Made by a program: the position numbers and the translations under genes. The notes beneath the pieces were generated by a model. The model was not told the origin of the DNA. It saw nothing but the letters and a program-made list of their open reading frames with translations, and made no database searches. From the NCBI RefSeq assembly GCF_023657595.1, contig NZ_CP098323.1, positions 2,938,001 through 3,002,000 on the forward strand: DNA of 64,000 nucleotides. Reading direction: 5' to 3'. Positions 42,018-51,995 of this stretch are shown in pieces (the stretch's first letter is position 1; each line of letters starts with the position of its first letter). This DNA comes from Cytobacillus firmus. Its GTDB lineage: Bacteria > Bacillota > Bacilli > Bacillales > Cytobacillaceae.

Positions 42018-42947
42018 ATGAGCATTTCACGCAGGCTGGGACTGGCCATGATCATAAGCGGAGCTTCTTTGTGGGGATTATCTGGTCCAATGCTCCAGTG
42101 GTTTTTTCAGGAAACCCGCTTATCATCAAGCGATTATTTAGTTATCAGATTAATTACGGCAGGCATCTTCACGCTCATTTTCCTATCCTGCCGGAAAGTA
42201 AATGTATTTGCGATTTGGAAATATCCCCGCCACTGGATACAGCTTCTTCTTTTTGCTGTTTTGGGAATGCTTGGAGGGCAATATGCTTTTATTGAAACCA
42301 TACAGGTGAGCAATGCCGTTACAGCCACCCTGTTTCAATTTGCCGGCCCGGTGCTGATCACGATTTATGTCGCAATTGAGTCGCGAAGATGGCCAGCCAA
42401 GATCCATTTGCTTGCCATTGTCACAGCTCTTTCAGGAATTTTCCTGCTTATTACCAACGGATCTCTGGACCAGATTCTTTTATCAAATAAGGCTTTATGG
42501 ATTGGTTTTCTAACAGCGCTTGGATTTGCCTTTTACACCTTGCAGCCTGTTTCTCTTATTAAAACCTGGGGAACGATGACAATCATCGGTTGGGGAATGC
42601 TTCTGGGAGGAATAGTCCTATATTTGCTGATGCCATCATTCAGCTTTGCCAACTTGGCAGGAGCCCTTAATTTTGGTAAATTATCTATGTTAATCAGCAT
42701 CATAGTGATCAGCACTCTCTCCTTTTTGCTCTATATAGGGAGTCTGAAGTATCTTTCCCCCACAGAAACCAGTCTGTTATCCAGCATTGAGCCTCTTGTG
42801 GCAGCTTTGGTATCCTTCCTGTGGCTAAAAGAAACCTTCGGAAGCTATCAATTGCTTGGCGGTGTTTTCATCATGGCAGGAGTACTATTCCTATCAATGA
42901 AAGAAAAAGATGAGGAAATCATTATTTTGCAGCAAAAAGGGGCTTAA
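42018..42947 (+). CDS. EamA/DMT family transporter
   Basis: 309 residues with ten predicted helices in two EamA repeats. It begins RRLGLAMIISGASLWGLSGPMLQW and has ATLFQFAGPVLITIYVAIESRRWP at the end of repeat one and SLLSSIEPLVAALVSFLWLKETFGSYQLLGGVFIMAG in repeat two. DMT proteins export amino acids or related metabolites. The divergent MocR regulator suggests induction by an amine or PLP-related signal. AAGGAG precedes the ATG. Confidence 0.92.
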   Translation: MSISRRLGLAMIISGASLWGLSGPMLQWFFQETRLSSSDYLVIRLITAGIFTLIFLSCRKVNVFAIWKYPRHWIQLLLFAVLGMLGGQYAFIETIQVSNAVTATLFQFAGPVLITIYVAIESRRWPAKIHLLAIVTALSGIFLLITNGSLDQILLSNKALWIGFLTALGFAFYTLQPVSLIKTWGTMTIIGWGMLLGGIVLYLLMPSFSFANLAGALNFGKLSMLISIIVISTLSFLLYIGSLKYLSPTETSLLSSIEPLVAALVSFLWLKETFGSYQLLGGVFIMAGVLFLSMKEKDEEIIILQQKGA

Positions 42948-43063
42948 GCCATACCATTTTGAATCATTAAGAAATCCAATAAGCCTTATTAAACAATCGG
43001 TGAAGCGGTTCTCCTTTCCTATGATACGGTTAAGATATCAAATGAACGAAAGGGGATCTCGCT

Positions 43064-44107
43064 ATGGAAGCACAAAAAATTCAAGAATATGTAATAGAAG
43101 AACCTAAAAAAAAACAAAAGGCTATCGGGTTTGCGAAAGGATTATCCCTGACCCTTTTCCTTGCGGTTCTGGCTGGACAAATTGCCCATCTTCCCTTTTT
43201 CTCCATTCTCGGAATCATGATCCTCTCCATTCTGCTGGGAGGCATTTGGGGAAATACGCTTTCTGTTCCTGTGGACGCTCATTCAGGTGTACAGTTCTCA
43301 AGCAAGGTATTGCTTCGTGCAGGGATTATTTTATTGGGCTTTAGGCTGAATTTGCAGGAAATTATATCAGCAGGCTTTTCCATCATGCTCATCGATGTAG
43401 TAGTCATCGTTTTTACCATGAGTTTGATCCTGCTTTTGGGCAAAGTGTTCAGAATCAATAAGAAATTGTCAGCTTTACTTGCTGCAGGCACTGCTATTTG
43501 CGGAGCGGCAGCCATAATTGCGATCGCCCCAATTGTCAAAAGCAAGGAAGAGCAAACCGCTGTGGCAGTATCATGCATAGCGGTTTTAGGGACCATTGGG
43601 GCGATTTTGTATATTGTTTTATTTCCCTTGCTGCCTATCAGTGAGCAGGAATATGGTGTTTTAGCCGGGGCAACACTGCACGAACTTGCCCATGTAGTGG
43701 CGGCAGGGGTTCCGGGCGGAGATGTCAGCAGTGACTCTGCCATTCTTGTAAAACTGGGAAGAGTGCTGCTGCTGATACCAGTTGCCCTTATCATAAGCTT
43801 TGTTTACAGCAGAAAAAACAGCAGTAAGAGCCGCAATATAGGGAAGCTGCCAATCCCATGGTTTATTTTCGGATTTCTCCTTACCAGCCTGATCAATACT
43901 ATGTTCTCCATACCCGGCAGCATCATCAGCATCTTTTTGTTACTGAGCACCTACCTCCTCGCAATGGGTATGGCAGGGCTGGGGCTTAATATTAAATGGA
44001 AAGACTTTGTGAAAGTTGGCTTTAAACCTGTTGCTGTTGCCATTGCAGGCTTCCTGGGTCTTCTTGCCATAACCCCGCTGCTGCTCTTACTATATAAAAT
44101 TTTTTAA
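43064..44107 (+). CDS. YeiH/PSE family putative sulfur-anion exporter
   Basis: 347 residues with about ten helices: LLRAGIILLGFRLNLQEI (about 87-104), LLAAGTAICGAAAIIAIAPIVKSKEEQTAVA (about 140-170) and GATLHELAHVVAAGV (about 207-221). These match the YeiH family, named putative sulfate exporter. A LysR gene follows at once, as for yeiH/yeiE. Since the taurine genes 6-12 kb away release sulfite, sulfite or sulfate export is an attractive role (inference). Confidence 0.88.
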   Translation: MEAQKIQEYVIEEPKKKQKAIGFAKGLSLTLFLAVLAGQIAHLPFFSILGIMILSILLGGIWGNTLSVPVDAHSGVQFSSKVLLRAGIILLGFRLNLQEIISAGFSIMLIDVVVIVFTMSLILLLGKVFRINKKLSALLAAGTAICGAAAIIAIAPIVKSKEEQTAVAVSCIAVLGTIGAILYIVLFPLLPISEQEYGVLAGATLHELAHVVAAGVPGGDVSSDSAILVKLGRVLLLIPVALIISFVYSRKNSSKSRNIGKLPIPWFIFGFLLTSLINTMFSIPGSIISIFLLLSTYLLAMGMAGLGLNIKWKDFVKVGFKPVAVAIAGFLGLLAITPLLLLLYKIF

Positions 44108-44166
44108 ATGCCCCCTAATCGATTACAATAGATAGAGGGAAGTTACATGTTTGAAGGAGGATATCC

Positions 44167-45054
44167 ATGAACCTCGACTATCTGAAAGTATTTTATGTCA
44201 CAGCAAATAATAAAAGTTTTTCCCAGACTGCCAAAGATCTTCACCTCTCTCAATCAAGTGTCAGCCTTCAAATCAAACAACTCGAAGAACAGTGGGACTG
44301 TCAGCTCTTTGAACGGACAACAAAAAAAATCTCGCTGACACCCGCAGGGGAAATCCTCTATCATAAAGTCAAAAAGCTGATAGCTTTAATGAATGAAACT
44401 GAAAATGAACTGGAAGAATTAAAGGGAAGTGTACATGGGGACTTAAAGGTCGGAGCCAGCTTAACGATCGGGGAGCATGTACTCCCCTTTTTATTAGCCG
44501 ATTTTTCGAGTCTCTATCCAAAAGTCAGCCTGCATTTAAATGTATATAATTCCAGGCATATTGTTGAGAAACTATTAAATCATGAAATTAACTTAGGGTT
44601 CATTGAATCCATGCTCTCCTATCCAGCCTTAAAACAAGTTCCTTTTGCCAAAGATGAGCTGATTATCATAGCCTCCCCTGAAAATAAATTCATTAAGACG
44701 GACAATATAACCATCGAGGAGCTCCTGTCAGTTCCTATTATTATCCGTGAGAAAGGATCAGGAACACGGCAAGTGATGGAGGATTCCTTTAGAAGATGCC
44801 ATGTAGATGCATCCAAATTGAATGTCATTATGGAATTGAAGCACACCGAAGCCATAAAAACATGTGTCGAAGCAGGATTAGGAATTTCCATCATCTCAAA
44901 ATCCGCTGTGAAAAAAGAACTTCGGCTGGGAACTTTAAAACAATTACATATAGACGGAATTTCAATGCAGCGGGACTTTTACATGATCTATCATGAGGAA
45001 GCCCTGAAACATACCAGCAGGAAGCTGATGGAATATATCTCATCGAGACATTGA
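44167..45054 (+). CDS. LysR-family transcriptional regulator
   Basis: 295 residues with the N-terminal LysR helix-turn-helix (YLKVFYVTANNKSFSQTAKDLHLSQSSVSLQIKQLEEQ, split over residues 4-41) and a periplasmic-binding-like effector domain (about 90-290). It resembles CysL/YeiE-type regulators of sulfur metabolism. It lies 59 bp after the YeiH-type gene and probably regulates it. GAAGGAGG precedes the ATG. Confidence 0.9.
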   Translation: MNLDYLKVFYVTANNKSFSQTAKDLHLSQSSVSLQIKQLEEQWDCQLFERTTKKISLTPAGEILYHKVKKLIALMNETENELEELKGSVHGDLKVGASLTIGEHVLPFLLADFSSLYPKVSLHLNVYNSRHIVEKLLNHEINLGFIESMLSYPALKQVPFAKDELIIIASPENKFIKTDNITIEELLSVPIIIREKGSGTRQVMEDSFRRCHVDASKLNVIMELKHTEAIKTCVEAGLGISIISKSAVKKELRLGTLKQLHIDGISMQRDFYMIYHEEALKHTSRKLMEYISSRH

Positions 45055-45067
45055 GGGATTAAAGACA

Positions 45068-45102
45068 TATAAAAGCTCAGAGCCGCAGACTCTGAGCTTT
45101 TG
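45068..45102. terminator. Bidirectional terminator
   Basis: AAAAGCTCAGAG / CTCTGAGCTTTT with a 7-nt loop lies between the convergent LysR and APC permease genes. Confidence 0.9.
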
Positions 45103-45106
45103 TTAA

Positions 45107-46588
45107 TTAAGCGTCAATTTTAATATTAACCTGGCTATCCGTTTTATCTTCCATTCCATTTGTATCTGTACTGCCTAAAATATAATAATCAAGTGTACTT
45201 TTAGGTATTTGATTGTATTCTTTCCTTTTATATAAATAGAATGCTAATCCTAATACTGACCAAACGATTAAGGCGATCAGTGAAGGTGCTCCTAGTGCTG
45301 AGGGAGATCCGGGAACGAGCAGCAAGCCAAGAAATGCAAGCCCGCTTAGCGCTCCTATCATAGCAACCAGTTTTTTGCCGGGCGAGACCATTTTTCCATC
45401 GGCTGCTTCTGTCCAGCTGAATAGCTTATAGGCTGTGTAACAAGTATAAAAGTAGGCAATGGTTACTCCTGTTGCTGACATGTCAACAATCCATAATAGG
45501 ACTGGACGCCCAAACCATGGAGCAAACAGGCAAAGGGCACATGTGAACAGAATCCCTACATAAGGGGTGCCATGCTTCGGGTGAAGCCTGGAAAATGCTT
45601 TAGGAACTACTTTAGCTCTCCCCATCGCAAACAATAAACGGCTGGAAGATACATAGAATCCGTTAAGGCCTGTGAATACACCCATACAAAGGGATATTGC
45701 GAGAAGAAGCACTCCGAAGGCACCTAACGTATCAGAGATGACATCACCTGTCCCCCAAATCGGCTTTCCGGCAACAAGGTTTTGCCATGGCATTGCCACT
45801 GCTGTTGCAATAATCATGAAGGAGTATAAGACACAAGCTACAATTAACGAATATATGATAAGCTTGAATGCCTTCTTAGGAGGAAAATTAAATTCTTCAG
45901 CGGCCTGCGGAATGTTATCAAACCCTACATATGCCCATGGAGCAATCGCGATGATTGCGATAATTCCAGTCAGGGCAGGAATCCCCGGTTTAAAGAAAGG
46001 CTGAAGATTTGACAGGTCTGAAGATGGACTTAAAATCATGCTGATGGTGAGCAGAAACACACCGGCAACGAGGATAATACAGAATATATATTGTAGACTG
46101 CCAGAAATGGAAGCACCTTTTATATTAAAATAGGCAAAGATCAGAAGTGCTGCAGTCGCAATCAATACTTCACCCAAATATACCTGCCAGCCGCCTATTT
46201 CATATAACAGTCCGATGTTTGTCAGCGAGGGAAGCATAAACTTTCCGAGCAATGCCAATGCAGACGCATTCAGAGCTACAATACAAATATAGCCAAGAGT
46301 CAGAAACCATCCGCAAATAAAGGCATGTTTCCTCCCAAATCCAATATATGCATAAGCAAACTCACCCCCTGAAACAGGAAACTTTTCAATTAAAACCCCG
46401 TAGCTGACAGCAATGACCATCATTAGTAATGCACCAATGGTTAACCCGATCACTGCACCAATTGGCCCTGCTTTCCCCATCCATTCTGCCGGCAGAATAA
46501 AGGCTCCCCAGCCAATGGCAGAACCGAGCGCGATAGCCCACACCCATTGCGGTTTAAACGTTTTCTCCAGCTGTACCCTTTCTTCCAT
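45107..46588 (-). CDS. APC family amino acid permease
   Basis: 493 residues with about twelve membrane helices and the N-terminal APC signature WAIALGSAIGWGAFILPAEWMGKAGP. FPVSGGEFAYAYIGFGRKHAFI and PWAYVGFDNIPQAAEEFNFPPKKAF are also typical. It would import an amino acid or amine with protons or sodium. It is the most distal minus-strand gene of the taurine region and could carry the substrate or a product such as alanine (inference). Confidence 0.9.
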   Translation of the reverse strand: MEERVQLEKTFKPQWVWAIALGSAIGWGAFILPAEWMGKAGPIGAVIGLTIGALLMMVIAVSYGVLIEKFPVSGGEFAYAYIGFGRKHAFICGWFLTLGYICIVALNASALALLGKFMLPSLTNIGLLYEIGGWQVYLGEVLIATAALLIFAYFNIKGASISGSLQYIFCIILVAGVFLLTISMILSPSSDLSNLQPFFKPGIPALTGIIAIIAIAPWAYVGFDNIPQAAEEFNFPPKKAFKLIIYSLIVACVLYSFMIIATAVAMPWQNLVAGKPIWGTGDVISDTLGAFGVLLLAISLCMGVFTGLNGFYVSSSRLLFAMGRAKVVPKAFSRLHPKHGTPYVGILFTCALCLFAPWFGRPVLLWIVDMSATGVTIAYFYTCYTAYKLFSWTEAADGKMVSPGKKLVAMIGALSGLAFLGLLLVPGSPSALGAPSLIALIVWSVLGLAFYLYKRKEYNQIPKSTLDYYILGSTDTNGMEDKTDSQVNIKIDA

Positions 46589-46733
46589 GTTTTCCCCTCC
46601 ATTATTAAGGCTTCTCTCAAAATCTATTAAGAACTGCTTAATCTTGTTGAGCTAATGCCTTATCCTTAAATTGGAGCAAAAAGCTGACCCCTGCTTTTGC
46701 TTCAGTATTGAGGATTTTTTGAATAGCGGTTTT

Positions 46734-48398
46734 CTATGAATGAGTGTAAGCTTTTTCTGTATTCTCCCACACAACCTTACCGGAAATAATGGTCGCCAAT
46801 ATAGGAATATCCTTTAATTCCATTGCTGGACAAGTAAGAGGGTCGGCATCCAGGACAACAAAATCTCCTCTTTTTCCTTCTTCAATGGTGCCTGCGGAAT
46901 CTTCTTCAAAGTTCAGAGCTGCCCCGTAAGACGTCATCGCTTTTAAAGCATCCAGAACATCAATTTTCTGATCAGCACCAAGAACATCCCCTTCTAAAGT
47001 GATGCGGTTCACAGCCGCCCATATGGAAAACAGGGGCGAAATGGGAGTAATTGGGCAATCAGAATGCAGTGTGAACAGCAAATTGCGGTCAACTGCATCA
47101 GCCAAAGGATTAATTCTTGCCGCTCTCTTCTCACCGAGGAATATCCTGCGGTGCCGATCTCCCCAAAAATAAACATGATTGATGAAAAAGGAAGCAGCCA
47201 CACCTAATCTTTGCATGACATCAAGGTCATCACTGCCTGCAGTCTGTACATGTTCAATGCGATGCCTGTGGTCTTCCATCGGACTTTTTGACAGAACATA
47301 ATCGAAGGCCTCAAGGATAGATTCGATTGCCCGATCTCCGTTTCCATGAATCGCAATCCTAAACCCTCTATTATGGAGATCCAGCATTTCTTCTGCAAAT
47401 TTGTTTTGATCATGCAAGAGTTCACCGTATACAGATTCATCAGAATGATAAGGTTCGCGGAGTGCACCTGTAAGTCCCTGGATGGATCCATCCTGAAATA
47501 ATTTAGCACTATCCAGAGAAACTCTGTTTTTAGTTCGTCTCTTTAATTCAAGGTCCAGCTGATCGGCAGTATAACCGGAAAAAGCACTGCCATCTCTTAA
47601 AAGATGATGCAGGATCATTAGCCGCATATTCATCGGATTCTTCCCTGAATTAATGGCCGCTATATGCGCATTTAATTCTTCTATTCCTCTGTCAAGGCCC
47701 ACGCCGGCATCTGTACATGTGGTGATCCCCTTAGACAGGTACACCTTTGCCGCATTCTCTATATTTTTAATTTGTTCATCGCTTGACGGGGAAGGCAGGA
47801 ATGGAAAAATAAATTCCAGAGCGGGAATTTCGTGAATGACACCGTCCAGCCTTCCATTATTATCGCGTGTAAAGTACCCGCCATGCGGATTCGAAATGCT
47901 TTCATCGATTCCAGCCATTTCAAGAGCTTTGGAATTGGCAGCACCAAAGTGTCCGGAAATATGCCGGATAAAAACGGGATTGTTCGGAGCTGCATGATCT
48001 AAATCACACCTGTCCGGATGCCTTTTATCCTCCAGGAGGGTATCATCATACCCCCACCCCATGACCCATTCTCCAGGTTTCGCTTTACCCGCCCTTTCTG
48101 CTATCTCTCGCTTTATATCACCAATGTTTTTATTCCGCGGGGATCTGCAATCAACATAATTCAGCATTTGCCCGTACATTAATAAATGACTATGTGTGTC
48201 AATAAACCCCGGAAGCAGCGTGGCTCCTTTTAAATCCTTGATCTCGACATCAAGACTATTTGGAATTTCCGAACGGTCCGGTTCGGTTTTATCCCAAATT
48301 TTTTCGATGATGCCATTCCTGACAAGCAATGATTTTGCCTTAGTGTTTTGTTGATCAAACGTAATAATATTTGCATTTTTTATGATAAGGATACTCAC
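46734..48398 (-). CDS. Amidohydrolase family protein (YtcJ-like)
   Basis: 554 residues of the metal-dependent amidohydrolase superfamily: PGFIDTHSHLLMYG (about 67-80, HxH metal site), IAIHGNGDRAIE (about 345-356), RHRIEHVQTA and LHSDCPITPISP. YtcJ-like proteins hydrolyse N-acyl or formamide bonds. Its place between the symporter and permease genes raises the idea of N-acyltaurine or another conjugate as substrate (inference). It starts at GTG after AAGGAGG and is 15 bp from the symporter gene. Confidence 0.88.
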   Translation of the reverse strand: MSILIIKNANIITFDQQNTKAKSLLVRNGIIEKIWDKTEPDRSEIPNSLDVEIKDLKGATLLPGFIDTHSHLLMYGQMLNYVDCRSPRNKNIGDIKREIAERAGKAKPGEWVMGWGYDDTLLEDKRHPDRCDLDHAAPNNPVFIRHISGHFGAANSKALEMAGIDESISNPHGGYFTRDNNGRLDGVIHEIPALEFIFPFLPSPSSDEQIKNIENAAKVYLSKGITTCTDAGVGLDRGIEELNAHIAAINSGKNPMNMRLMILHHLLRDGSAFSGYTADQLDLELKRRTKNRVSLDSAKLFQDGSIQGLTGALREPYHSDESVYGELLHDQNKFAEEMLDLHNRGFRIAIHGNGDRAIESILEAFDYVLSKSPMEDHRHRIEHVQTAGSDDLDVMQRLGVAASFFINHVYFWGDRHRRIFLGEKRAARINPLADAVDRNLLFTLHSDCPITPISPLFSIWAAVNRITLEGDVLGADQKIDVLDALKAMTSYGAALNFEEDSAGTIEEGKRGDFVVLDADPLTCPAMELKDIPILATIISGKVVWENTEKAYTHS

Positions 48399-48413
48399 CC
48401 TTATCCCTCCTTA

Positions 48414-49874
48414 TTAGACAGCCTTGTTTTCTGCTGAATTGATATCGTTTATCTTTCTTTTTGCTGAAGGGAGGTCTTCCCAGTAAACAGCCTTTACATT
48501 TTCTGATGGTGAATGTTTTGTCCAGAAACTAATTATGACAAGCGAACAAAAGGACATGATAAAGCCAGGTATGGTCTGATCGATTCCTGAATGGAGAAGA
48601 GGCCATAGAATGGTCGTGAAGCAGGCCAGGAGCATGCTCGAAATGACAGCGGTGTTGGTTGTCCTCCTCCAGAACATAATGGCCAGAAACGGAAATACAA
48701 GAGTTGTTGCTGACAGCCTGAGTGCCCATTGATACATACTGACAATATCTGTTAATGCAAAGGCGACTAACAGTGATAATACCGATATAATCACTACACT
48801 CAAGCGGGAAACAAACATCATTTGCTTTTCTGTTGCATTGGGATTTAATAGCCGGTGATACAAATCCTGAGTAATATTAGAGCTTCCTTGTAAAATGAAG
48901 GAGTCTGCACCTGTCATAAGTGCTGATAGGAGTCCGATTAGAATAATGCCTCCAATATATGGAGGAAGCATTTCCACGGTTACATAGGAGAAAATTAAAT
49001 CTGGGTGAATATCGGCTGGCACAAATTGCCTTGCCATAATTCCTATACTATATGGAAGCACAGAAATGCATAAAGTAATGGCATAACCGGTCAGGCCTGC
49101 TTTAATGGCAATATCTTCTGTCTTAGAAGCAAAAATCCGCTGCCATGTGGATTGCCAAACTAAGTAGAACGGAGCCACAGAAAGGGCAAAAAGCAGTACA
49201 TCCCCAAGGCCATTCGCCCCAAGCGGTGTTAAAAAATTTTTCGGCGTGCTACTGAGAATGTGCTCCATTCCTCCGCCAAATTGCAGGGCTGCATATGCGA
49301 GCATTACAATCCCTACAATTAGGATCACGCTTTGAATGGCATCCGTTACAATTGTCGCTACTAAGCCGCTTAAAATCGTAAAGCCGAGGATCAGAATGAA
49401 AGAAAGCACAATTCCCGTTTTCACGTTCATATTAAAAGCAATGCTGAATACGGTACTCATCCCTACAATCTGCAGGGCAGTTGTGGGAACAGAATATATG
49501 AAAGCAGATAACACGGATGGAATGATACCGGTTTTTGATCCAAACCTTTCACTAAAAAGGTCCGCAAGTGTATATAATCTCTGTCTTCTTAATGGACGGC
49601 TAAAAAAGAAGATCAAGAGCATACTGACAAGCATGGCTGGTAAGGCAAATTTAAAAAATCCAGATACGCCCATTGTGAATCCCATTCCAATCCAGCCAAT
49701 AAAAACGGCAGCACCGCAATTCGTGCTGATGATGGTTCCGACAATATTCCAAAAACCCATATTCCAGCCTGCAATCAAATAACTGTCAGAGGTTTTAATT
49801 TTTGTAAAATAATAGATTCCAATTGCGAACATGAATATGAAATACGCTAAAATATATCCAAAATACCAGCTCAT
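48414..49874 (-). CDS. Sodium:solute symporter family transporter
   Basis: About 486 residues with 13 hydrophobic helices. It contains SWYFGYILAYFIFMFAIGIYYFTK, GTIISTNCGAAVFIGWIGMGF (about 47-67) and GLLSALMTGADSFILQGSSNI (about 315-335, the SSS Na-binding region). ATG at 49874 follows AAGGAGG. It is in the taurine gene run, so taurine or a related sulfonate or acid is a plausible substrate (inference). Confidence 0.9.
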   Translation of the reverse strand: MSWYFGYILAYFIFMFAIGIYYFTKIKTSDSYLIAGWNMGFWNIVGTIISTNCGAAVFIGWIGMGFTMGVSGFFKFALPAMLVSMLLIFFFSRPLRRQRLYTLADLFSERFGSKTGIIPSVLSAFIYSVPTTALQIVGMSTVFSIAFNMNVKTGIVLSFILILGFTILSGLVATIVTDAIQSVILIVGIVMLAYAALQFGGGMEHILSSTPKNFLTPLGANGLGDVLLFALSVAPFYLVWQSTWQRIFASKTEDIAIKAGLTGYAITLCISVLPYSIGIMARQFVPADIHPDLIFSYVTVEMLPPYIGGIILIGLLSALMTGADSFILQGSSNITQDLYHRLLNPNATEKQMMFVSRLSVVIISVLSLLVAFALTDIVSMYQWALRLSATTLVFPFLAIMFWRRTTNTAVISSMLLACFTTILWPLLHSGIDQTIPGFIMSFCSLVIISFWTKHSPSENVKAVYWEDLPSAKRKINDINSAENKAV

Positions 49875-49939
49875 CGACTGCCTCCTTTTTCTCAATATTC
49901 TGTAAATTATTGACAGCAATACATTGAACATCTTCAACT

Positions 49940-50035
49940 CAATTCGATATATCGGTCAACTTTACTATTTATTGGTCAATTTTTATTTTTATCGGCTGCT
50001 TTTCCACTATAGCGGTCAGTTCGCGTCATAACAAT
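49940..50035. repeat. Degenerate 20-23 bp repeats
   Basis: Four diverged units resembling TATCGGTCAACTTTACTAT (for example TATTGGTCAATTTTTATTT and TAGCGGTCAGTTCGCG) occur in tandem between xsc and the symporter gene. The pattern resembles the 20/21 bp array at 56205-57030 and the relics at 10425-10560. Confidence 0.5.
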
Positions 50036-50088
50036 TTTCTCATATCAGCACTAAACTGCCATTCTCCAAAAAACGCAACTATCTTTTA

Positions 50089-50123
50089 AAAAGGAGCTTA
50101 ATCAAAAATCAATTAAGCTCCTT
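50089..50123 (-). terminator. Terminator of xsc
   Basis: AAGGAGCTTAAT / ATTAAGCTCCTT around 9 nt, followed by TTTTTAAAAG on the minus strand, 10 nt after the xsc stop codon. Confidence 0.88.
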
Positions 50124-50132
50124 CTATTTTAC

Positions 50133-51902
50133 CTACCAGTTTTTATGATCAAGGTGAGCATATTTCGGCAGAAGACGAGTCGGCATCTTTAACGCATCCT
50201 TGCGGAAAGGAGGTGCCAATTGCGTGCCATCCACCTGAATATCAATAACTGTCGGTTTATTGGATTCTATTGCACGGCGAATAGCTGGCCCAACATCCTC
50301 AGGTTTATCCACACTAATTCCCTGTGCCCCCATGGACCTTGCAACCTCTGCAAAGTCAGGATTCTGGATATCCGCTCCTACAAAGCGATTATTATAAAAA
50401 TCTACTTGGTTTTTCTTCTCCGCACACCAGGCATTGTTATTAAAAACACATGCAACTACTGGAATGTTCTCCTCAACCGCCGTACTTACTTCATGCAGGC
50501 TCATTCCCCATGCACCATCCCCTACGATGGCTACTACAGGGCTATTCGGATTTGCAAGCTTTGCACCTAATGCTGACGGATAGGCAAAGCCTGTATTCCC
50601 AAATGTTAAGGCTGCAACATGCTTGCGGCCGGAATTGAATTTTAAATAGGCATTTGCAGTGGAAGATACATTCCCGATATCTGTAGTTACAATTGCGTTT
50701 TCCGGAAGGACCTTTGTAAGCTCAAGGAGTGCCCTGCGCGGATTGATAGGATTTCCATCCACCATTGCCAGATCGACAAGCTCTTTTTCCCATTGCTCTT
50801 TCTCATTTGCCACTCTTGCCATTCTCTCAGAATTGAATTGCTTATTTGGCACTTTTTCTTTTAGCCGTTTGGCGATTTCAACTGAAGCTGCTTTTGCATC
50901 TCCAATGATCCCGATCTCTACTGGATGGGTCCTCGCGATATTGCGGGGATTGATATCGATTTGAATAATCTTTGCGTTTTTCGGAAAGTAATCAATGTCA
51001 TAGCATGGCAATGTTCCAAATACAGATAATCTGGTGCCGATAGCGAGCACCACATCTGCATCCTTTAATGTGTTCATAGCTGCTTTTGACCCCATATACC
51101 CAATAGGTCCTACCGCTAAAGGTTCATTTGCCGGGAAAGCATCATTATGCATATAGGAAACAGCTACAGGAATCGTCAAGTGATTGGCAATTTCCTTCAC
51201 AGCCTCTATACCATTTGAATCCACTGTCCCCCTGCCGGAAATGATCACAGGATTTTTGGCAGATGCAAGCAATTCCACAGCCTGATCAATCTGTTCTAAT
51301 GATCCGCAGCCCCTATTATCCACACGATACTGATGAGGTTCTAGGATTACATCTTCCACTTCCCCATAAAAATAGTCCCGCGGAATATCAAATAACACTG
51401 GACCTCTCTCTGCATAAGCAATTCTAAAGGCAGTCCTCAGGCAATCCGCCACCCGTCCCGGATGTGTGACCCGAACGGTTTCCTTTGTAATCGCTTTAAA
51501 GACTGAAACCTGATCGCATTCCTGGAAACCGTCCCATCCGACGGTCGGTGTTCCTGCTGAAGGAGAAATGACAACCATAGGTGTATGAGCCTGATTTGCA
51601 GCTGCAACAGACGTTACCATATTCGTGATTCCTGGCCCATTCTGGCCAATTACTACCCCGGCAACTCCGCTTACCCGGGTATAGGCATCTTCCATGTGGG
51701 CTGCGCTTTGCTCATGCCTCACGCCGATGAATCGGATCCCGGCAGTTGGAAGCAAGTCTAATAGATCCATGAAAGCTGACCCCAAAATTCCGGAAATATG
51801 TTTGACACCTTCCTTGACTAATGTTTCTACAATAGCCTCACTTGGTGTCATTTTCACCTTTCTTGTTTTGATTTCTGCTAGTTCTTTTTCTGCTTTTGCC
51901 AT
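50133..51902 (-). CDS. xsc: Sulfoacetaldehyde acetyltransferase
   Basis: About 589 residues of the ThDP-dependent acetolactate synthase-like superfamily. Diagnostic for Xsc rather than acetolactate synthase are [27 protein letters not shown] and the C-terminus [12 protein letters not shown]...LPKYAHL. The ThDP/Mg site is [12 protein letters not shown] (about 467-478) to NNNAW. It converts sulfoacetaldehyde and phosphate to acetyl phosphate and sulfite. ATG at 51902 follows AGGGAG by 8 nt; a GTG at 51911 abuts that site. It follows the aminotransferase gene that makes its substrate. Confidence 0.95.
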   Translation of the reverse strand: MAKAEKELAEIKTRKVKMTPSEAIVETLVKEGVKHISGILGSAFMDLLDLLPTAGIRFIGVRHEQSAAHMEDAYTRVSGVAGVVIGQNGPGITNMVTSVAAANQAHTPMVVISPSAGTPTVGWDGFQECDQVSVFKAITKETVRVTHPGRVADCLRTAFRIAYAERGPVLFDIPRDYFYGEVEDVILEPHQYRVDNRGCGSLEQIDQAVELLASAKNPVIISGRGTVDSNGIEAVKEIANHLTIPVAVSYMHNDAFPANEPLAVGPIGYMGSKAAMNTLKDADVVLAIGTRLSVFGTLPCYDIDYFPKNAKIIQIDINPRNIARTHPVEIGIIGDAKAASVEIAKRLKEKVPNKQFNSERMARVANEKEQWEKELVDLAMVDGNPINPRRALLELTKVLPENAIVTTDIGNVSSTANAYLKFNSGRKHVAALTFGNTGFAYPSALGAKLANPNSPVVAIVGDGAWGMSLHEVSTAVEENIPVVACVFNNNAWCAEKKNQVDFYNNRFVGADIQNPDFAEVARSMGAQGISVDKPEDVGPAIRRAIESNKPTVIDIQVDGTQLAPPFRKDALKMPTRLLPKYAHLDHKNW

Positions 51903-51995
51903 TACGGGCACTCCCTTTCCGAATAATGAAATTTCGTATATTTAAATGGATAGGATCCCTGTCTAAAGAGCCCTAATCCAGATTAAACTTTTTGT

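Noticed and set aside
43279-43794. 171-codon minus-strand frame inside the YeiH-type gene
   Set aside because: Antisense shadow of a hydrophobic membrane protein gene that has clear family motifs.
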